Shown piece after piece: positions 57,448-62,159 of a DNA stretch of 62,159 bases. The notes under the pieces are model-generated. The model was not told the origin of the DNA. It did no database searches and saw nothing but the letters and a program-made list of their open reading frames with translations. Positions within the stretch are counted from its first letter, which is position 1. Each line of letters opens with the position of its first letter. Origin of the DNA: an uncultured Acidimicrobiales bacterium (GTDB lineage: Bacteria > Actinomycetota > Acidimicrobiia > Acidimicrobiales > SZUA-35); the NCBI GenBank assembly GCA_938009905.1, contig CALLGK010000021.1, positions 1-62,159 of the forward strand. The letters run 5' to 3'. The translations under genes were made by a program, and so were the position numbers.

Positions 57448-58005
57448 ATGTCAGACACGCCATCACAGGCCCCAGGCTGGTACTACGCACAGGGCGATCC
57501 GCCCGGCACCCAGCGCTACTGGGACGGCTCGAGCTGGCAGGGTGGACCTCAGCCAGTTGCGGGTGCTGGTGGAGCCGCAGGTGGGGCTGGAGCCATGAAG
57601 GCCGAGAACGGTGACCGTTTCGTTGCGTTCCTCATCGACGTTGGCATCATCATCGCCGCGTACATCGTGATGCTGATTCTGATCGCCATCGCGTCAGCCA
57701 TTAGCGACACGCTCGGAGGCATCTTGAGCCTCATCGCTGGCCTCGCGTATCTCGGCTACTACATCTACAACTACATCTATCTGCAGGGCACGACGGGTCA
57801 GACCATCGGCAAGAAGATGCGCAACATCAAGCTCGTCGACAAGACCACGGGTCAGCCCCTCGGCATGCTCATGGTGTTTGTGCGCGGTCTCGTCAGCGCC
57901 ATCTTCGCCATTCCGTGTTACCTGGACCACTGGTGGATCCTGGTTGATGAGAACAATCAGCGTCTTTCCGACAACGTTCTCGGAAACCACGTCATTCCAG
58001 CCTGA
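57448..58005 (+). CDS. DUF2510-RDD family membrane protein, tandem paralog 2
   Basis: PGWYYAQGDPPGTQRYWDGSSWQGGPQPV; RDD; AGGAGG RBS. Confidence 0.9.
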   Translation: MSDTPSQAPGWYYAQGDPPGTQRYWDGSSWQGGPQPVAGAGGAAGGAGAMKAENGDRFVAFLIDVGIIIAAYIVMLILIAIASAISDTLGGILSLIAGLAYLGYYIYNYIYLQGTTGQTIGKKMRNIKLVDKTTGQPLGMLMVFVRGLVSAIFAIPCYLDHWWILVDENNQRLSDNVLGNHVIPA

Positions 58006-58025
58006 TCTACTGAGCTAGCGACTCG

Positions 58026-58049
58026 CCGGCGGGGCACGAGCCCCGCCGG
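58026..58049 (+). terminator. terminator-like hairpin
   Basis: CCGGCGGGGC-ACGA-GCCCCGCCGG, no clear T-tract. Confidence 0.65.
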
Positions 58050-58087
58050 TCGTGTCGAGATCGTTGTATTCCCACGAGGTATCTGTC

Positions 58088-58660
58088 ATGACAGACATTC
58101 CGTCATCCCAGCCCCCTGGCTGGTACTACGCCCAGGGCGACCCCGTCGGAACACAGCGCTACTGGGATGGGTCGACCTGGCAAGGTGGTCCGCAACCTGT
58201 TGGCGGTGGCTACGGAGCCACGAGCCAGCTCGCAGACGCGGGCAGTCGCATCGGCGCCTGGTTTGTTGACCTGCTTGTCTTGATCATTCCCATCTTCATC
58301 ATTTCGTTTGCGGTGGCTGGCGGTGAGCAGCAGAGCGTGTTCGGTGCTTCGGCGCGACAAATCGTGGCTGGGCTCCTCACCACCGCTGTGTGGTTCGGCT
58401 ACCACGTTTTGATGAACAGCAACGGCGGGCAAACGCTTGGTCGCAGGGCGGTAAGCATCAAGATCGTCAACATGGACGGATCTGAGGCGGGAACCGATTC
58501 GCTCGTAAAGCGATTCGGTGTCGGACTTCTCAACATCATTCCGTTCGTCAACCTGGTGCTCTGGATCGTTGGGTTGGCCTCACTCGTCTTGATCTTCATC
58601 GACGACGACAATCAGGCGCTCTGGGACAAAGTGGCGAACACCAAGACCATCAAGGCGTGA
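58088..58660 (+). CDS. DUF2510-RDD family membrane protein, tandem paralog 3
   Basis: PGWYYAQGDPVGTQRYWDGSTWQGGPQPVGG; RDD. Confidence 0.9.
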   Translation: MTDIPSSQPPGWYYAQGDPVGTQRYWDGSTWQGGPQPVGGGYGATSQLADAGSRIGAWFVDLLVLIIPIFIISFAVAGGEQQSVFGASARQIVAGLLTTAVWFGYHVLMNSNGGQTLGRRAVSIKIVNMDGSEAGTDSLVKRFGVGLLNIIPFVNLVLWIVGLASLVLIFIDDDNQALWDKVANTKTIKA

Positions 58661-58682
58661 CGGCGGAGACAGCGAGCAGTCG

Positions 58683-58865
58683 ATGACACGACAAGACGGC
58701 AAAAAGGCTGGCAGAGTCACAGCGCCCCAAGATGAAGAGGCGCTGGAGCGCGAACTGCCGTCGTTTCGACGACGCAAGCCCATCACGTTTTGGGTCGTGA
58801 TCATCGCCGTGCTGGCCATGGTGCTCAGCGTTGTTGCCGTGCCACTCGCCATCTTGTTGTCGTAA
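58683..58865 (+). CDS. small single-TM protein
   Basis: 60 aa with C-terminal hydrophobic helix ITFWVVIIAVLAMVLSVVAVPLAILLS. Confidence 0.5.
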   Translation: MTRQDGKKAGRVTAPQDEEALERELPSFRRRKPITFWVVIIAVLAMVLSVVAVPLAILLS

Positions 58866-58992
58866 AAGTCTCAGGCACTGGTTGGGAATCCGGTACCGCG
58901 TGCGCCATCCTGGGTAGTCCGGCCTTGTGGGCCGGTTTCAGTTCCCCGGTACAGGCCACTTTTCGGCGCTGTGTCGGCCCAGAAGGAGTTCG

Positions 58993-59472
58993 ATGTCGTT
59001 CAAAGCCGGTGATCGCGTGGTCTACCCCCACCATGGGGCAGCCATCATCGAGAAGACTGAGATGGTCGAACTCAATGGTGAGAAGAAGAAGTACTTCGTC
59101 CTGAAGACTGCTCACGATGAGCTCACGGTGCGAGTACCCGTCGACAAGGTCGACGAAGTGGGCATGCGTCCGCCGATCTCGCTTGAAGACGTCGAAGACC
59201 TCTTCGTGCTGCTCGCCAAGAAAGACGTGCGTGAGCCGGCCAACTGGAGCCGTCGCTTCAAGAACCACCAAGAGAAGCTCAAGTCCGGCGACGTCTATCA
59301 GGTTGCCGAAGTGGTGCGAAACCTTGCCTTGCGTGAGGCCGCCAAGGGCCTGTCTGCTGGCGAGAAGAACATGTACTCCAAGGCTCGCAAGGTGCTCGTG
59401 TCTGAGCTTTCCTTTGCCCTCGACGTGTCCGAGGACGACGCCATGGACAAGGTCGAAGAGCAGCTCGTCTAG
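58993..59472 (+). CDS. carD: CarD-family transcriptional regulator
   Basis: MSFKAGDRVVYPHHGAAIIEKTE, DVYQVAEVVRNLALREAAKGLSAGEKNMYSKARKVLVSELS. Confidence 0.95.
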   Translation: MSFKAGDRVVYPHHGAAIIEKTEMVELNGEKKKYFVLKTAHDELTVRVPVDKVDEVGMRPPISLEDVEDLFVLLAKKDVREPANWSRRFKNHQEKLKSGDVYQVAEVVRNLALREAAKGLSAGEKNMYSKARKVLVSELSFALDVSEDDAMDKVEEQLV

Positions 59473-59483
59473 GCGCTGGCCGC

Positions 59484-60311
59484 TTAGGCCAGACCAAGCA
59501 GCTCAAACATGGCATGCGGCGGGTCGTTGTCGCCGCGTGCGAGGCGTGCCGCTCGCTCAACGTTGACGGCGTCGAAGTGTCGATCCGTCCACGTGTCCCA
59601 CGGGCCGGGCGGCAGCGCGCCCACATCGCCATCAACCTCGACGCACGCTCGTAGGTAGTCGCGCAACGAGGCAAGGTCGCCGGCGCCACCGGGTGGCCCG
59701 TGGCCGGGCACAAACGTGTTGCCGAGCTCGGCGATCTGATCGAGGCTGTCGGCCCATGCGGCGGGGTCGCCGTCGAACGCAAGTGGAGTCGTGCCGAAGG
59801 CACCGAGCGCACCGGTGTAGACAACGCCAGCCTGAGGCACCTGCACGACGAGGTTCATGGGTGACTCACCCGGCAGCGGAACGGCGACGGCGGCCGGTGT
59901 GATCCAGACGTTTTCCGCGATTGTGTGCGTAATCGGACGAGTCTCGAACTCCTCGTGATACGCCTCAGCAAACTCGGGAAGCAGACGGCCGATGGCATCG
60001 AGGTTGAGTGGTGCGTCCAGCTGTCCACTCGTGGCTTCCGAGCCGTAGAACGCGGCTTTCCAGAAGGCCCAGCTTCCACCCGCGAACGGGATGCGGCTTG
60101 ACGTCAGAACCACTCGCTTGATCGGCAACTCGAGCTCGGCCGTCAGCTCGAGGATTTCTCGTCGAGCTCGGTGGGCCACCTCTGGCGTTGGTCCAGCATC
60201 GATCATGGTCAGCCCATCACCGTCGATGACGAGTCCAAGGTTGGAGTGACCAAACCCCTGCTCGGCGCTCGCAAACGCAAACACGCCCTGTCCAAGCTCG
60301 ACCTGATGCAT
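59484..60311 (-). CDS. metallo-beta-lactamase-fold protein with lost metal ligands
   Basis: NLGLVIDGDGLTMIDAGPTPEVA; HxHxDH region reads LTSSRIPFAGGSW; GESPMNLVVQVPQAGVVYTGALG; FVPGHGPPGG. Confidence 0.75.
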   Translation of the reverse strand: MHQVELGQGVFAFASAEQGFGHSNLGLVIDGDGLTMIDAGPTPEVAHRARREILELTAELELPIKRVVLTSSRIPFAGGSWAFWKAAFYGSEATSGQLDAPLNLDAIGRLLPEFAEAYHEEFETRPITHTIAENVWITPAAVAVPLPGESPMNLVVQVPQAGVVYTGALGAFGTTPLAFDGDPAAWADSLDQIAELGNTFVPGHGPPGGAGDLASLRDYLRACVEVDGDVGALPPGPWDTWTDRHFDAVNVERAARLARGDNDPPHAMFELLGLA

Positions 60312-60341
60312 CCCCCAAACCTACCGCCCAACCCTTCCCCC

Positions 60342-60389
60342 GATTGGTGTGTTGAGGTGACCAGTTACGGCCGTCTCAGCACACCAATC
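60342..60389. repeat. 48-bp palindromic repeat, copy 1
   Basis: GATTGGTGTGTTGAG-gtgaccagttacggccgt-CTCAGCACACCAATC. Confidence 0.95.
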
Positions 60390-60428
60390 CAGTGAGGGCG
60401 TGGGAATGTCACTAGGCGTGGACATGAT

Positions 60429-61358
60429 GTGGGTATGCGAGTAGACGACGCCATGAGCGCCGTACTCGAGCTCGCGGCCTCTCAGTACGGGACGTTCAAC
60501 AGACGACAGGCCGCCGATCGCACATTCTCTGCCCGCCGACTCCGTCGGGCCGAACTCAACGGGCATCTTCTTCGTCCGTTGCCGGATGTGTTTGTGTTAC
60601 CCGGTTCGCCAGACTCCTGGCGACAGCGGTTGATGATCCAGACCTTGCAGGGAGGCGCTGTTGCGAGCCATCGAGCTGCAGCCGCGCTCCACGGGTTCGA
60701 CGGGTTCCGTCCGGGGACAGTCGAGGTATGCGTGCCCCGAAACCTGGAGTCAAACGACCGCAACGCCATCGTGCATGGGTGGCGTCGCTCCGACGAGGCC
60801 GACGTGGTCGTGATCGACGGGATTAGGGCGACCTCCGTCGAGAGGACGCTCGCTCAGCTCGGTGCGGTTGTGGAACGCCGCAAGGTTGAACAAGCCCTCG
60901 ACGGCGCCCTGCGCGACGGGTTGTCTCCCGTCGCGCTCGAGCAAACACTCGAACGGCTTTGGCGACCAGGTCGCACCGGCGTGGGCACCCTGCGTAGGCT
61001 GATCGATGACCCGCGGCGAACGGGGATGCTTCCCGACTCGTGGTTTGAGCGGCTCGTGCAGCATGTGGCGAACGCTGCTGGTCTGCCGCCTGTGGTGTTG
61101 CAACACGAAGTGCGTGTGGCGTCGGGGCGCCGTCGTCTCGACTTGGCGTATCCCGATGTCAAGCTCGGCATCGAAGCGCACTCTCGCCGGTTTCACTTTG
61201 GCCCCACGCGCACAGAGGCCGACAACATTCGCGACCTCGAGCTAGCGGCAATCGGCTGGGAGGTGGTGTACGTAACCTGGGGTATGGCGCACGAGCCAGT
61301 CGAACTCGTCCGTCATCTTCAGGCGATCTACCGCGCCAGATCCCGATTGGTGTCCTGA
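60429..61358 (+). CDS. AbiEi-antitoxin-like N-terminus plus DUF559/Vsr-like C-terminal domain protein
   Basis: GTFNRRQAADRTFSARRLRRAELNGHLLRPLPDVFVLPG; C-terminal RRRLDLAYPDVKLGIEAHSRRFHFGPTRTEADNIRDLELAAIGWEVVYVTW. Confidence 0.8.
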   Translation: MGMRVDDAMSAVLELAASQYGTFNRRQAADRTFSARRLRRAELNGHLLRPLPDVFVLPGSPDSWRQRLMIQTLQGGAVASHRAAAALHGFDGFRPGTVEVCVPRNLESNDRNAIVHGWRRSDEADVVVIDGIRATSVERTLAQLGAVVERRKVEQALDGALRDGLSPVALEQTLERLWRPGRTGVGTLRRLIDDPRRTGMLPDSWFERLVQHVANAAGLPPVVLQHEVRVASGRRRLDLAYPDVKLGIEAHSRRFHFGPTRTEADNIRDLELAAIGWEVVYVTWGMAHEPVELVRHLQAIYRARSRLVS

Positions 61359-61392
61359 GGTGACCACTTACGACCGTCTCAGCACACCATTG
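61345..61392. repeat. 48-bp palindromic repeat, copy 2 (contains the stop codon of the 60429 CDS)
   Basis: GATTGGTGTCCTGAGGTGACCACTTACGACCGTCTCAGCACACCATTG. Confidence 0.95.
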
Positions 61393-61406
61393 CGGTGGGG
61401 TGGGGT

Positions 61407-61454
61407 GATTGGTGTGTTGAGGTGACCAGTTGCGACCGTCTCAGCACACCAATC
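61407..61454. repeat. 48-bp palindromic repeat, copy 3
   Basis: GATTGGTGTGTTGAGGTGACCAGTTGCGACCGTCTCAGCACACCAATC. Confidence 0.97.
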
Positions 61455-61474
61455 CGGTTGAGGAGGGGAGTGAG

Positions 61475-62159
61475 TTAGGGGCGGGTGATGCCCATGGGGG
61501 TGGCGGGGGGCGTGAAGGTCGGGAAGATGTTGCCGATGCCGACACGGTTCGACAGGATCTCGGTGATTGGCTGACGGAAGTCGGTCAGCACCGTGAGGTC
61601 ACCTTCGTCGGGATCATCTTCGATGACGTCTGGGAAGTCGTTGCCGAAGACGCCGCCTTGGATGCCGCCACCCATGGCCATGATCGAGGTTGCTCGACCG
61701 TGGTCGGTACCGCCTGATCCGTTCTCGTTGATGGTGCGACCGAATTCGGTGACCACGAGAATCGTCGTCTCGTTGATCGTGCCGTCTGACGCAAGGTCGT
61801 CGGTGAAGGAGCGAAGTGCGCCAGCAAGCTCTGAGGCCCGTCGCATGAACCGACCTTCAGGGTCACCCGGTGCACCGAGGTCGTCGTGATGGTCCCAGCC
61901 GCCATATTCAATGGCTGCGGCATACAGGCCGAGGCCCGAGCGCAACATGATGGCAACCTGCGCCAGGTCACGAGACAGCTTGTTGTTCGCATACGAGCCA
62001 GGAGCGTCGCCCGGCATGGCTTCGAGCGTGTCGACAACCGACAGCAAGTCGGCACCTGTTGAGGTGACGGCGCCGTTCGGGCTTGAGTACATCGAGGCGA
62101 GTACGCCACGGGCTCGACCGCGGTTGCGGAACCCGTCGATGCCGAAGTTGCGAAGGTCT
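61475..62159 (-). CDS. DUF1501 family protein, N-terminus beyond window
   Basis: YAAAIEYGGWDHHDDLG, ILVVTEFGRTINENGSGGTDHGRATSIMAMGGGIQGG; frame open to the window edge (DLRNFGIDGFRNRGRARGVLAS-M). Confidence 0.88.
   Translation of the reverse strand, partial: DLRNFGIDGFRNRGRARGVLASMYSSPNGAVTSTGADLLSVVDTLEAMPGDAPGSYANNKLSRDLAQVAIMLRSGLGLYAAAIEYGGWDHHDDLGAPGDPEGRFMRRASELAGALRSFTDDLASDGTINETTILVVTEFGRTINENGSGGTDHGRATSIMAMGGGIQGGVFGNDFPDVIEDDPDEGDLTVLTDFRQPITEILSNRVGIGNIFPTFTPPATPMGITRP

Overview
The window looks like a chromosomal segment of a high-GC actinobacterium, and protein style and synteny suggest Acidimicrobiia. No similarity search was possible, so every product call comes from recognising motifs or families by eye. 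Core content: oxidative pentose-phosphate genes (gnd 3' end, zwf, ROK glucokinase, pgl), miaB, miaA-dapF-hflX-dapC with dapE nearby, lexA / SOS-neighbour gene / nrdR, class II RNR nrdJ, csp, a 5-formyl-THF cyclo-ligase, DsbB plus a thioredoxin-like protein, ribokinase, galE and carD. Accessory content: four tandem paralogous membrane-anchored proteins, a 2179-aa sortase-type surface protein (LAFTG), two adjacent histidine kinases, and three tandem DUF2510-RDD proteins. Most notable observations: (1) a peroxiredoxin on the minus strand (52392..52853) with an in-frame UGA exactly at the peroxidatic Cys position (YPKASTPG-U-TLQAEGLRD) followed by a bacterial-SECIS-like hairpin, so a probable selenoprotein that ORF callers truncate; (2) a cluster of LexA boxes upstream of lexA and of a divergent single-TM protein with (LPEIA)n repeats, in the position of the SOS division inhibitors of other Gram-positives; (3) three copies of a 48-bp palindromic element bracketing an AbiEi/DUF559-like gene, plus a similarly built 50-bp hairpin array at 3.7-3.9 kb; (4) three likely pseudoenzymes (APH kinase, histidine kinase, metallo-beta-lactamase fold) with substituted catalytic residues; (5) three NrdR-box-like sites and a long leader upstream of nrdJ.
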